Source: Frankia sp. AiPa1
Lineage (GTDB): Bacteria; Actinomycetota; Actinomycetes; Frankiales; Frankiaceae
Direction of reading: 5' to 3'
NCBI RefSeq assembly: GCF_023243075.1
Contig: NZ_JALKFZ020000141.1
Coordinates: 1 to 64,000, forward strand
DNA: 64,000 nucleotides
Every line of letters starts with the position of its first letter. The first letter of the stretch is position 1. The notes under the pieces are model-generated. The model made no database searches, was not told where the DNA came from, and saw nothing but the letters and a program-made list of their open reading frames with translations. Positions 26,954 through 34,073 of the stretch are shown here, one piece after another. A program made the position numbers and the translations under genes.

Positions 26954-27590
26954 CCTCCTCGCGCACCTTCCGCTCCACCTCATGCGGGTCGATGCCGAGC
27001 GCGCGACCGATCTGCGCCGCCCACACCACGGAGCGCAGGTTCGTCTCGAAGTCGAGTTCGGCGCGCACGTCCTGCCGGGCCGACTCCCGGTTCTGGCTGA
27101 TCATCACGAAGGTCGACAGGAAGATCGCCTCCAGGCTGACGATCATGGTGAGCAGCCCGAACGGGAACCGGTCGAACACCACGGCGTCGCCGAGCACCCC
27201 CTCGTTGACGAGGATCCACCCGGCGAACCACACGGCATGCAGGTAGACGAACACCAGCGACCCGGCGAACCGGGTGATCGCGTCCGCCGCCCGGTCCTGC
27301 CCCGATCGGGTCCGGGAAAGCACCGCCCGCTCGTCGCGGATCCGCAACCAGGCATGACCCCGGCCGTCCCCCGGATGCGCCCGCCCCCGCGGCACCGTCA
27401 CGGACGGTCCGCCCACCGAAGGTCCGTCAGCAGCCGTTCCGTCGCCCGGCGGCCCGCTGTTGCTCCGCCCGCTGTTGCTCTGCCCGCTGGTGCCCGGCCC
27501 GCCGGTGCCCGGCCCCCCGCCCGACGATGGCGTGCCGGGCATCGGGGCACCGAACGGGGACGGGGCGGACGACGAACACATACCGCCCAT
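26874..27590 (-). CDS. DUF1003 membrane protein
   Basis: 238 residues. Residues 1-75 are a Gly/Ser/Pro-rich disordered leader. The DUF1003 core (about 85-210) has two transmembrane helices (FAGSLVFVYLHAVWFAGWIL and the PFGLLTMIVSLEAIFLSTFV segment) with the family signature SLEAIFLSTFVMISQNR, then a charged helix with RAELDFETNLR. The family function is unknown; it is common in actinomycetes and sometimes linked to magnesium transport-like folds. The start at 27590 or the Met three codons later are both possible. Confidence 0.88.
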   Translation of the reverse strand: MGGMCSSSAPSPFGAPMPGTPSSGGGPGTGGPGTSGQSNSGRSNSGPPGDGTAADGPSVGGPSVTVPRGRAHPGDGRGHAWLRIRDERAVLSRTRSGQDRAADAITRFAGSLVFVYLHAVWFAGWILVNEGVLGDAVVFDRFPFGLLTMIVSLEAIFLSTFVMISQNRESARQDVRAELDFETNLRSVVWAAQIGRALGIDPHEVERKVREEVTRARAEIAAGGSAGAPGAPDPHTRG

Positions 27591-27690
27591 GGTCGCAGCC
27601 CCACTCCCCGAACCAAACTCCCCGTGCCATGACCGCCAGCCAGAACCGCCACAGGTGCGGCGCCCGAGCTCCCAGCGTCCGCTCGGCGGT

Positions 27691-28458
27691 TCAGCGCAGT
27701 TGCGCGGTGGGGCGGATCAGCAGCTCGTTGACCGCCACCCGGCGCGGACGGGTCACGATGTAGGCGATGCCATCGGCGATGTCCTCGGCCAGGAGCCTCT
27801 CCTCCTGATCCACCAGGCTGGCGAGAATCTGCTCCCGGACCTCCGGGCGCACCTGGTCCACCAGTTCGGTGATCACCGCGCCCGGCTCGACGACGCTGAC
27901 CCGCACGTACCGCTCGGTGATCTCCTGGCGCAGGGACTCGGTGAAGGCGTTCACCCCGAACTTCGTCAGGTTGTACACACCGCTCATCGGCTGGGCCCGC
28001 CGGCCCGCCACCGAGCTGATGTTGACCAGGTCGGCGACCTCGCGGGGGCCGGAGCCGGCGGCGGTGACCAGGTGCGGCAGCGCCGCGTGCGACACGTAGA
28101 GCAGCCCCTGCAGGTTCAGGGAGATCATCCGGTCCCACTCCTCGGTGGGCGCGCCGAGGACCGGCCCGAGCAGCATGACCCCCGCGTTGTTGACGACGGT
28201 GTCCAGGCGACCGAGCTCGGCCACGGTCCGCTCGACCGCGTCGATCGCCTGGTTCTGCTCGGTGATGTCGGCGGCGATCGCCACCGCCCGCCCGCTCTCG
28301 GCCTGGATCTCGGCGGCGAGCTCGTCGAGCCGCTCCTTGCGCCGGGCGACGAGCGCGACCGCCGCCCCCTGACGGGCCAGCTCCCGCCCGGTGGCGGCCC
28401 CGATCCCGCTGCTCGCCCCCGTCACCAGTGCCACGGTCCCGCTCAGCGTCTGCGTCAT
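27691..28458 (-). CDS. Short-chain dehydrogenase/reductase (SDR)
   Basis: A 255-residue classical SDR that would oxidise or reduce a carbonyl with NAD(P). Cofactor motif TGASSGIG (residues 13-20), ARRKER after the second strand (suggests NADPH preference), NNAG near 90, catalytic Ser in NISSVAG and YNLTK (Tyr-x3-Lys). The ATG at 28458 has AGGGAG six bases upstream; a longer frame to 28953 has no family similarity. The substrate is unknown. It resembles the YdfG/serine-dehydrogenase-like branch. Confidence 0.92.
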   Translation of the reverse strand: MTQTLSGTVALVTGASSGIGAATGRELARQGAAVALVARRKERLDELAAEIQAESGRAVAIAADITEQNQAIDAVERTVAELGRLDTVVNNAGVMLLGPVLGAPTEEWDRMISLNLQGLLYVSHAALPHLVTAAGSGPREVADLVNISSVAGRRAQPMSGVYNLTKFGVNAFTESLRQEITERYVRVSVVEPGAVITELVDQVRPEVREQILASLVDQEERLLAEDIADGIAYIVTRPRRVAVNELLIRPTAQLR

Positions 28459-28607
28459 GATGCTCCCTTCGTTCGGCACGGAAGCCGTGTGGTGGCGGTG
28501 GAGCAGATGGCCCGCCGCACCGCCCAGCCACCCGGCGGACGCTATGCCTTCGAGCGCACGCAAGGTCAAAACCACCCGCCCCGCCGACGGAGATCCCCAG
28601 CCCAGCC

Positions 28608-28763
28608 CTACACCGCGGGCCCCGTGCCACCCGTCGTCGCGCCGTCCGCGGACCCCTGCCACTCGCGGAGGTTCTGCACCACCTCCTCGTAGAACCGCTC
28701 CAGGGTCTCGACGACCGAGCCCGAGTCGCCATCCAGCCTGGCCGCCAGCGGGACACGCTCCAC
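28608..28763 (-). CDS. Possible small protein, unknown
   Basis: A 51-residue frame from a GTG at 28763 with strongly coding-like third positions and a helical centre (SVVETLERFYEEVVQNLREW), ending in a Gly/Thr-rich tail. The same frame stays open to an ATG at 28862 (84 residues). Neither start has a clear ribosome site. It could be a fragment of a larger lost gene. I do not recognise a family. Confidence 0.35.
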   Translation of the reverse strand: MERVPLAARLDGDSGSVVETLERFYEEVVQNLREWQGSADGATTGGTGPAV

Positions 28764-29235
28764 GCTGTTCGGAACATCGTCCGCCGACTGCCGCCATCTC
28801 CCCGGCACCCGGTGGGCAGTCGCCAGCGTAGGCGCGGTCACCAGAGACCGCCTCTCCCACATACGATCGCCGCCGACGCGGCAAGCCAGCGCTCGTGGTC
28901 CTTATCCGGGTTTCGGAGAGCCTCGAGAGAGGGCCTCGGCGGCCTGAAGTCACCCTCCGCGATGGAGCTACGGAGGCCGAGATCCAAAGAGGTCGGCGTG
29001 GGGGGGTCTGTGTCCGGTTTGCCCCCTACGGCGACCCGGGTAGGCGGATCTTGCCGGGCGAACGACTGCACGGCGCGGCGATCATGGGATTCGGGCGGCG
29101 TTCTCGTGCGGAGGAGACCAGAGGATCGGCAGAGGCGCCAGAGATCCCTCCCGGCCACGGTTGTCACCCTCCTCGGCCGGGCGAATCGGTGCATTGCCCG
29201 AAATACGGCCGCCAGGATCGTGGCCGGTCGCGCTG
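28764..29235. other. Intergenic stretch, no gene seen
   Basis: About 470 bases between the small frame and the methyltransferase stop. Apart from the possible 5' extension of the small frame (to 28862), I see no coding signal, strong palindrome or repeat. Confidence 0.4.
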
Positions 29236-30024
29236 TCAGCGGGGGCGACGGGCCTCGATGAGGAAACGGGTGGTGCGGGCGGTGAACGGGCCCGTGTCGC
29301 GGATCTGGCGGTGCAGGTCGGCGAGACGCTCGCGGTGGCGGTCGGCGGTGAAGCCGGGGACGATCCAGATGACCTTGCGCAGGAAGTAGACGACCGCGCC
29401 GACGTCCCGGAACTCGGTGTGCAGCGTCTCGGCCCGCAGGTCCACGACGTCGAGACCGGCCGCCTGTGCGGCAGCGCGGGCCGCGTCGGGATCGCGCCGC
29501 GCGCGGACCTCGGCGGGCTGGGGGCCGAGGAAGTGCTCGGTCAGCTCGAACACGCTGGCCGGGCCGACCTGCTGGGAGAGGTAGTGCCCGCCGGGACGCA
29601 GCACCCGGGCGATCTGCGGCCAGCAGGTGACCACCGGGTGGCGGCTGACCACGAGGCCGAAGGTGGCGTCCGCGAACGGCAGAGTGCGGTCGCTGTCGGC
29701 GGCCACCATCGAGACCCCGCGTGGGCGCAGCAGTGCGGATGCCTGGACGAGGTTGGGCGGCCAGGACTCGACCGCGACGGTGCGCCGCGCGAGCTGTGGG
29801 ACGCCGGCCAGCACCTCCCCGCCGCCGGTCTGTATGTCGAGCGCCGTGTCGGCGCGGGCCATCCGCTCGCTCATGAGCCGCGCGTATCCCCAGGAGGGCC
29901 GCTGTTCGCTGGCCCGACCCTCCAGCCAGGAGAAGTCCCAGCCGTCGACCGGTACGGCCGTGGCCTGTGCCACCAGCTCGTCGAACCCGGCCTCCGGCGA
30001 GGCCACCGGGTCTGCCTGCGCCAT
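29236..30024 (-). CDS. SAM-dependent methyltransferase-like protein
   Basis: 262 residues with a class I methyltransferase fold: strand and loop ALDIQTGGGEVLAGVPQ (motif I, near 60-76), AVESWPPNLVQAS (motif II), DRTLPFADATFGLVVSRHPV (motif III/IV region) and RVLRPGGHYLSQQVG (motif V). Motif I reads IQTGGGE rather than the usual LGCGTG, as in a subgroup of UbiE-like proteins. The ATG at 30024 is preferred over 30060 because the fold begins just after it. Substrate unknown. Confidence 0.85.
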   Translation of the reverse strand: MAQADPVASPEAGFDELVAQATAVPVDGWDFSWLEGRASEQRPSWGYARLMSERMARADTALDIQTGGGEVLAGVPQLARRTVAVESWPPNLVQASALLRPRGVSMVAADSDRTLPFADATFGLVVSRHPVVTCWPQIARVLRPGGHYLSQQVGPASVFELTEHFLGPQPAEVRARRDPDAARAAAQAAGLDVVDLRAETLHTEFRDVGAVVYFLRKVIWIVPGFTADRHRERLADLHRQIRDTGPFTARTTRFLIEARRPR

Positions 30025-30166
30025 GGTCGCATCGTCCCAGCTCCCCGAACGGATTCCCAACGGTTATCCGACCGCCGCCTCGGCCCGATCATGAGGGGCC
30101 AGCGGCTCCGAAGGCCGACGGACCGCCAGCGCCGACCGCCCGGGCGGGAAGCGCCCCGGGGCCGGG

Positions 30167-31051
30167 TCAGGCGGCGCGCAGGGCGGCGATGACCGGCGCG
30201 AACTGCTCCAGCGCGGGGTGCAGGACGGTGAGGTAACTGATGCCGAGACGGGCCCGCAGCGCACGCAGCTGGGTGGCCATCTGTTCCACCGTGCCGACGA
30301 GCAGGGTGGGCGCGGCGTCGAGCTGGGCGGGAGTCAGGTACGGCAGCTGGTCGGCCTTGGCGGCCAGCCGGGCCGCACGGTCGTCGGTGGGCGCCACCAC
30401 CTGCAGCAGCAGGTTGCGCTCGATCTCGGCGGCACGCGCGCCGGCAGCACGCTCGAAGAAGGCGACCCGTTCCGCGAACGCCTCCGCGGTCAGGAGCCGG
30501 AACGCGCTCGGGTCCGCCGGGTCCGGCGCCGCGGCGGTGAAGGCCACGATGTCAGCTCGCCGCGCGGCGAGCGCGAGAAGCCGGTCGCCGTTGCCGCCGA
30601 TCAGCAGTGGCACCCGGGACTGGACCGGCCGGGGCACGGCGGCCGGGTCGGCGAGGTGCTCGTCGAGTTGGTCGACGACCTGGACCAGGCGATCCACCCG
30701 GTCACCGGCCGAGCCGAAGGGGAGGCCGGCCATGGCGAACTCGTCCGCGACGTATCCGGTGCCGATGCCGAGCTCGAGTCGCCCGCCGGTCAGCACATCC
30801 GTGGACGCCACCTCCCGGGCCAGGAGCGCCGGATTGTGGAAGGCGGCGTTGAGAACGAACGTACCGACCCGCAGGTCCGCCGCGGCACCCACGGCGACCA
30901 GGGTGGGAAACGGCGCGGGCAGGCCCAGGTGGTCCGGCACGAGCAGAACGTCGTAGCCAAGCTCGGCGGCACGCCGGGCGAGCGCCGCCACCTCGAGCGG
31001 CCCCGGAAGATCGAGGATGTTCACTCCGAACCGGAACGGCCGCTCGGTCAT
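30167..31051 (-). CDS. LLM-class F420-dependent oxidoreductase
   Basis: A 294-residue TIM-barrel oxidoreductase of the F420-using branch of the luciferase-like superfamily (ELGYDVLLVPDHLGLPAPF near 32-50; LRVGTFVLNAAFHNPALLAREVASTDVLTGGRLELGIGTGYVADEF near 60-105; PLLIGGNGDRLLALAARRADIVAF near 148-172). Cofactor assignment is by family resemblance only. AGGGAG precedes the ATG. It is unlinked to the other two LLM loci and stands alone between a methyltransferase and a YdcF-like gene. Confidence 0.9.
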   Translation of the reverse strand: MTERPFRFGVNILDLPGPLEVAALARRAAELGYDVLLVPDHLGLPAPFPTLVAVGAAADLRVGTFVLNAAFHNPALLAREVASTDVLTGGRLELGIGTGYVADEFAMAGLPFGSAGDRVDRLVQVVDQLDEHLADPAAVPRPVQSRVPLLIGGNGDRLLALAARRADIVAFTAAAPDPADPSAFRLLTAEAFAERVAFFERAAGARAAEIERNLLLQVVAPTDDRAARLAAKADQLPYLTPAQLDAAPTLLVGTVEQMATQLRALRARLGISYLTVLHPALEQFAPVIAALRAA

Positions 31052-31296
31052 CGTCTCCCTCTCGGATCACGGGCGGCGCACGCGCCAACGGCGGCGTGGC
31101 TTCCCTCGACACCCGGACCGTCGCCACCGCCGACCGCCGACCGCGGGGCTCGCCAATCCGTTCGTTCGTCGGTCCGAGCGTCCGGTTGTGTCGTCATGAC
31201 CCTACTGTCCGGCGCAGCGCTCTCGACAACGAGGAGGGACACCGCCCGCTCTCCCAAAGCCTGCCAAATCGGTCAGCCTCGGTGTTGGATGGGAGG

Positions 31297-32145
31297 ATGC
31301 CCGCGCCTACCTCCGATCGTCGGCAGTCAGGACGTCGTCTGCTGCGCGGAGTGGCCGGGACCGTCGCCGTCGCCGTCACGACGGTCGGACTGGCCGACCT
31401 GCTGCACGGGCTCGCGTCCCGTCGCCGACTCGGCACTGGGCCGTCCCCGTCGGCCGAGGCCCAGCGGACCGCGGCACAGCGGACCGCGGCACAGCGGACC
31501 GGGGCACAGCGGACCGGGGCACAGCGGACCGGGGCACAGCGGACCGGGGCACAGGCGGATGGGACGCGAGCGGACGGGGCACAGGCGGACTCGGGCGCCG
31601 GGGTGGGCGTGGGCGCCGGGGTGGGTTCGGGCCCGGAGGCAGACCGGCGGGCGCAGGTCGTGCTGGTCCTTGGTTTCCCGGCGAACCGCCGGGGCAGTCT
31701 GCGGCCACTGCAGCGGTGGCGCACCGAGATCGGGGTGCGTTCACTCGAACCCGGCGGAGACAGCCTGCTGATCTTCAGCGGCGGCGGCCCGGCGGGGGCG
31801 CCGACCGAGGCCGAGACGATGGCCGCCTATGCCCGCGACGTCCTTGGGGTGCCCGCGCACCGGATCCGGCTGGAGACCTCGGCCAAGAGCACCTGGGAGA
31901 ACATCGCGTTCTCGTTGCCGTGGCTGGAGCCCGCGCGGACCATCGCGATCGCCTCCGACCCGCTGCACGCCGCCCGCGGACGGCTCTACCTGCACCGCCA
32001 GCGGCCGGATCTGGCCACCCGGCTGGTGCCGGCCGACGACTACCGCCCGTTCGACCATTGGCGGCTCAAGGTGCCGACCGCCGTCTACGCGGTCACCAGG
32101 CCGCCGATGCGCCGGCTGCGCGCGCGGCTGTACCCGCCGGCCTGA
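31297..32145 (+). CDS. YdcF/SanA-like (DUF218) membrane-anchored protein
   Basis: About 282 residues. An N-terminal hydrophobic segment (VAGTVAVAVTTVGLADLLHG) follows a basic stretch, then a long disordered Gln/Arg/Thr repeat, then the DUF218 domain (VVLVLGFPANRRG, LLIFSGGGPAGAPTEAETMA, IRLETSAKSTWENIAFS, IAIASDPLHAARGRLYL). DUF218 proteins act in cell-envelope biogenesis; some influence vancomycin sensitivity or lipid-carrier metabolism. The start is uncertain: ATG 31297 immediately follows GGGAGG, and the frame is open further upstream. The six-unit 15-bp repeat makes the linker length likely to vary between strains. Confidence 0.78.
   Translation: MPAPTSDRRQSGRRLLRGVAGTVAVAVTTVGLADLLHGLASRRRLGTGPSPSAEAQRTAAQRTAAQRTGAQRTGAQRTGAQRTGAQADGTRADGAQADSGAGVGVGAGVGSGPEADRRAQVVLVLGFPANRRGSLRPLQRWRTEIGVRSLEPGGDSLLIFSGGGPAGAPTEAETMAAYARDVLGVPAHRIRLETSAKSTWENIAFSLPWLEPARTIAIASDPLHAARGRLYLHRQRPDLATRLVPADDYRPFDHWRLKVPTAVYAVTRPPMRRLRARLYPPA
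31462..31551 (+). repeat. Six tandem 15-bp units inside the ydcF-like gene
   Basis: Unit CAGCGGACC-GSGG-CA is repeated six times without interruption, the first two with GCGG and the last four with GGGG. It encodes AQRTA or AQRTG per unit. Being a multiple of three, copy-number change keeps the frame. Confidence 0.9.
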
Positions 32146-32250
32146 CCTCGGCCAGTTCTCCGGGTCGGCCGCCCATCTGCTGGCCGACCCGAGCTCACCG
32201 CTCTGGACGGCGGACGAAGTGCTCAGAGTGGTCGGTGGATCTGAGGTCGC

Positions 32251-32279
32251 TGGATCCAGGCCGCATGAGCCTGGATCCA
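32251..32279 (+). terminator. Hairpin after the ydcF-like gene
   Basis: Perfect 11-bp arms TGGATCCAGGC (32251-32261) and its complement (32269-32279) around a 7-base loop, about 105 bases after the stop and about 100 bases before the S4 gene on the same strand. Confidence 0.6.
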
Positions 32280-32377
32280 CGTGAGCCGGGGCGAGTGGGG
32301 CAAGGGGAGGCACGCCGATCCGGCGCGCCCTGGCCGGGCGGTGCGCGTCCGGGCGGTCCGGTTCGTAGAGTCAGATC

Positions 32378-33112
32378 ATGGCTCCACCGCAGGACTCCGC
32401 CCGGGTCGACACGTGGATCTGGTGCGTACGGCTGGTGAAGACCCGTTCCCAGGCGACGGACGCGTGTCGCGCCGGCCACGTACGGGTCAACGGGGAGCGG
32501 GTGAAGCCGGCCCACGCGGTCCGTCCCGGGGACGAGATCCGGGTGCGTCTGGCCGGGCGGGAACGTGTCGTCGTGATCACCCGGGTGGTGCGCAGTCGGG
32601 TCGGTGCGCCCGTCGCCGCCGAGTGCTACACCGACCACAGCCCGCCGGTCGAACGGCAGCCGGCACCGCTGGTCGCCGCCCGCGACCGCGGCGCGGGGCG
32701 CCCCACCAAACGCGATCGCCGCGCCCTGGAACGCCTGCGGGGCAGTGTCTCGCGGGGCAGTGTCTCGCCGGGCGGAGTCCCGCAGGACAGCTCACCCCCC
32801 CTGGCTCCCGCCGCAGGACACCCTGGAGCCCTAGGGACCGCCCTCCTCGCCGCTGCGCGTGACGACGGATCGGCCCCCGCAACTCTCCATGTCGCTTCTA
32901 CAGGGTTACGAAGGGGCAAATCGGACGAAAAACCCGGTAGAAGCGACATCCCCGCCCATCAGCAGCGCGCAACGGTCGCATGGCGCGACGGTGGGGTCAG
33001 GCGACGGTGGGGTCAGGCGACGGTGGGGTCAGGCGACGGTGGCACCAGGCAGTGCGGCGACCCCGGAAGGTGCGGGCGCGCCGGCCGGCATCGAGACCCC
33101 GGCGGGCACTGA
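32378..33112 (+). CDS. S4-domain RNA-binding protein (Hsp15-like) with a variable tail
   Basis: The first 110 residues are a standard S4 RNA-binding protein: RVDTWIWCVRLVKTRSQATDACRAGHVRVNGERVKPAHAVRPGDEIRVR, then GRPTKRDRRALERLRG. E. coli Hsp15 with this fold rescues stalled 50S subunits. Typical relatives end at about 130-140 residues; here the frame continues to 244 residues through low-complexity sequence, a long hairpin (32889-32949) and four 16-bp repeats, and overlaps the converging tetR by 84 bases. The tail is therefore probably not conserved and may reflect a lost stop codon. Confidence 0.82.
   Translation: MAPPQDSARVDTWIWCVRLVKTRSQATDACRAGHVRVNGERVKPAHAVRPGDEIRVRLAGRERVVVITRVVRSRVGAPVAAECYTDHSPPVERQPAPLVAARDRGAGRPTKRDRRALERLRGSVSRGSVSPGGVPQDSSPPLAPAAGHPGALGTALLAAARDDGSAPATLHVASTGLRRGKSDEKPGRSDIPAHQQRATVAWRDGGVRRRWGQATVGSGDGGTRQCGDPGRCGRAGRHRDPGGH
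32889..32949. repeat. Long hairpin element, copy 1
   Basis: Arms 32889-32907 and 32931-32949 pair at 18 of 19 positions (ATGTCGCTTCTAC, one mismatch, GGGTT) with a 23-base loop. It lies inside the 3' tail of the S4 gene. The CCATGTCGCT start and the loop phrase GGGGCAAATCGGAC recur in a second hairpin at 62324-62367. Confidence 0.75.
32985..33048 (+). repeat. Four tandem 16-bp units
   Basis: GCGACGGTGGGGTCAG is repeated at 32985, 33001 and 33017, with a degenerate fourth unit at 33033-33048. It spans the 3' ends of both the S4 and tetR genes; the tetR stop (33029-33031) lies in it. As 16 is not a multiple of three, copy changes would shift the frames of both tails. Confidence 0.88.
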
Positions 33113-33766
33113 AACGCCGGTGGACACTGAGGCCCCGGCCGGCGCTGAAACGCCGGTGGCGCCGCGCAGGAGGTGCTGGGCAGCGTCGACGAGCCGTTCA
33201 TCGCTGACGCTGTCCGCACCATGCCGCAGGGCGCGGACGAAGGCATGCAGGGCGGTGAGGAACAACAGCGCGGTTGCCTCGACGTCGTCGATCCGGTAGG
33301 CGCCGGCGGCGACCCCGGCGCGCAGCAGGCCACCGATCGCCTCGACCAGGTGCTGGTGAGCGGCCCGGTGGCCGGAGGACGCGGGACTGCGTGGGTCGGC
33401 GGGCTCCTCCGGCAGGCCCCGGAACAGAGCTGCGCCCGCCGAGTCGCAGCCGGCGAAATGCTCGAAGCAGACAAGCACGACGGCATCAAGTTTGCCCGCC
33501 CAGTCGGCCCGGGCGGCCGCGGCGGCCCTGAGCCGGGCCGCGAACTCCAGGGAGGCCTTGTCCTGCAGGGCGAACACCAGCTCCTCCTTGGAGGGGAAGT
33601 ACTGGTAAAACAGGCCCTTCGACACGCCGGCCCGGCGGGTGATGTCCTCGAGCGTGGTGGCCGAGTATCCCTTGGCCGCGAACAGCTCCCCGCCGGCGGT
33701 CATCAGCTGTGCGCGTCGCTCGTCGGCCGACCGGTACCTGGACACGCCACCTCCCAGCCGCTCCAC
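33029..33766 (-). CDS. TetR/AcrR family regulator, likely repressor of the divergent MFS pump
   Basis: A 245-residue TetR protein. The HTH is at about residues 30-62 (TTLEDITRRAGVSKGLFYQYF), followed by a ligand domain to about residue 205. The tail (about 206-245) is an imperfect (V/A)PAGxS repeat and ends within a DNA tandem repeat. It is divergent from the DHA2 pump at 34074; the intervening 300 bases contain two palindromes that fit TetR operators. Length without the tail is typical. Ligand unknown. Confidence 0.92.
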   Translation of the reverse strand: MERLGGGVSRYRSADERRAQLMTAGGELFAAKGYSATTLEDITRRAGVSKGLFYQYFPSKEELVFALQDKASLEFAARLRAAAAARADWAGKLDAVVLVCFEHFAGCDSAGAALFRGLPEEPADPRSPASSGHRAAHQHLVEAIGGLLRAGVAAGAYRIDDVEATALLFLTALHAFVRALRHGADSVSDERLVDAAQHLLRGATGVSAPAGASVSTGVSVPAGVSMPAGAPAPSGVAALPGATVA

Positions 33767-33896
33767 AACACCTGGGGAAAGCTTCCCTTCCCCAGGATCC
33801 GTGTGCCCTGTCTACCTCACTGCGCCGTTCACGCTTACCGCGCCGTTCACGTCGCCGCACCGTGCTGGCGCCAGCTTACCGCGCGGGACCGACTCC

Positions 33897-33940
33897 CGGT
33901 CAATCCACTGACCGGAAGTCAGTGGATTGACCGACGGTCA
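33897..33940. promoter_or_regulatory. Overlapping palindromic operators between tetR and MFS
   Basis: First palindrome: perfect 16-bp arms 33897-33912 and 33918-33933 around five bases (inner arm GTCAATCCACTGAC). Second: TGACCG-A-CGGTCA at about 33928-33940, which overlaps the end of the first and has the compact form of known TetR operators. Both sit between divergent genes and should control both. Confidence 0.7.
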
Positions 33941-34073
33941 TTCCCTCCGTAGTCTGACCGCGTCCGGCAGGTGGCGCACCGTTCGCCGCGCCGTCACCCG
34001 GGCACGCCACCACCACGACCCGCCGCGATGGCATGCCATGCCGGACAGCGGCCACAGGGCCCCGGGGAGAACC

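Noticed and set aside
31462-31551. Possible CRISPR-like array
   Set aside because: Units are contiguous with no spacers and encode an in-frame amino-acid repeat. The same applies to 62501-62590 and 32985-33048.
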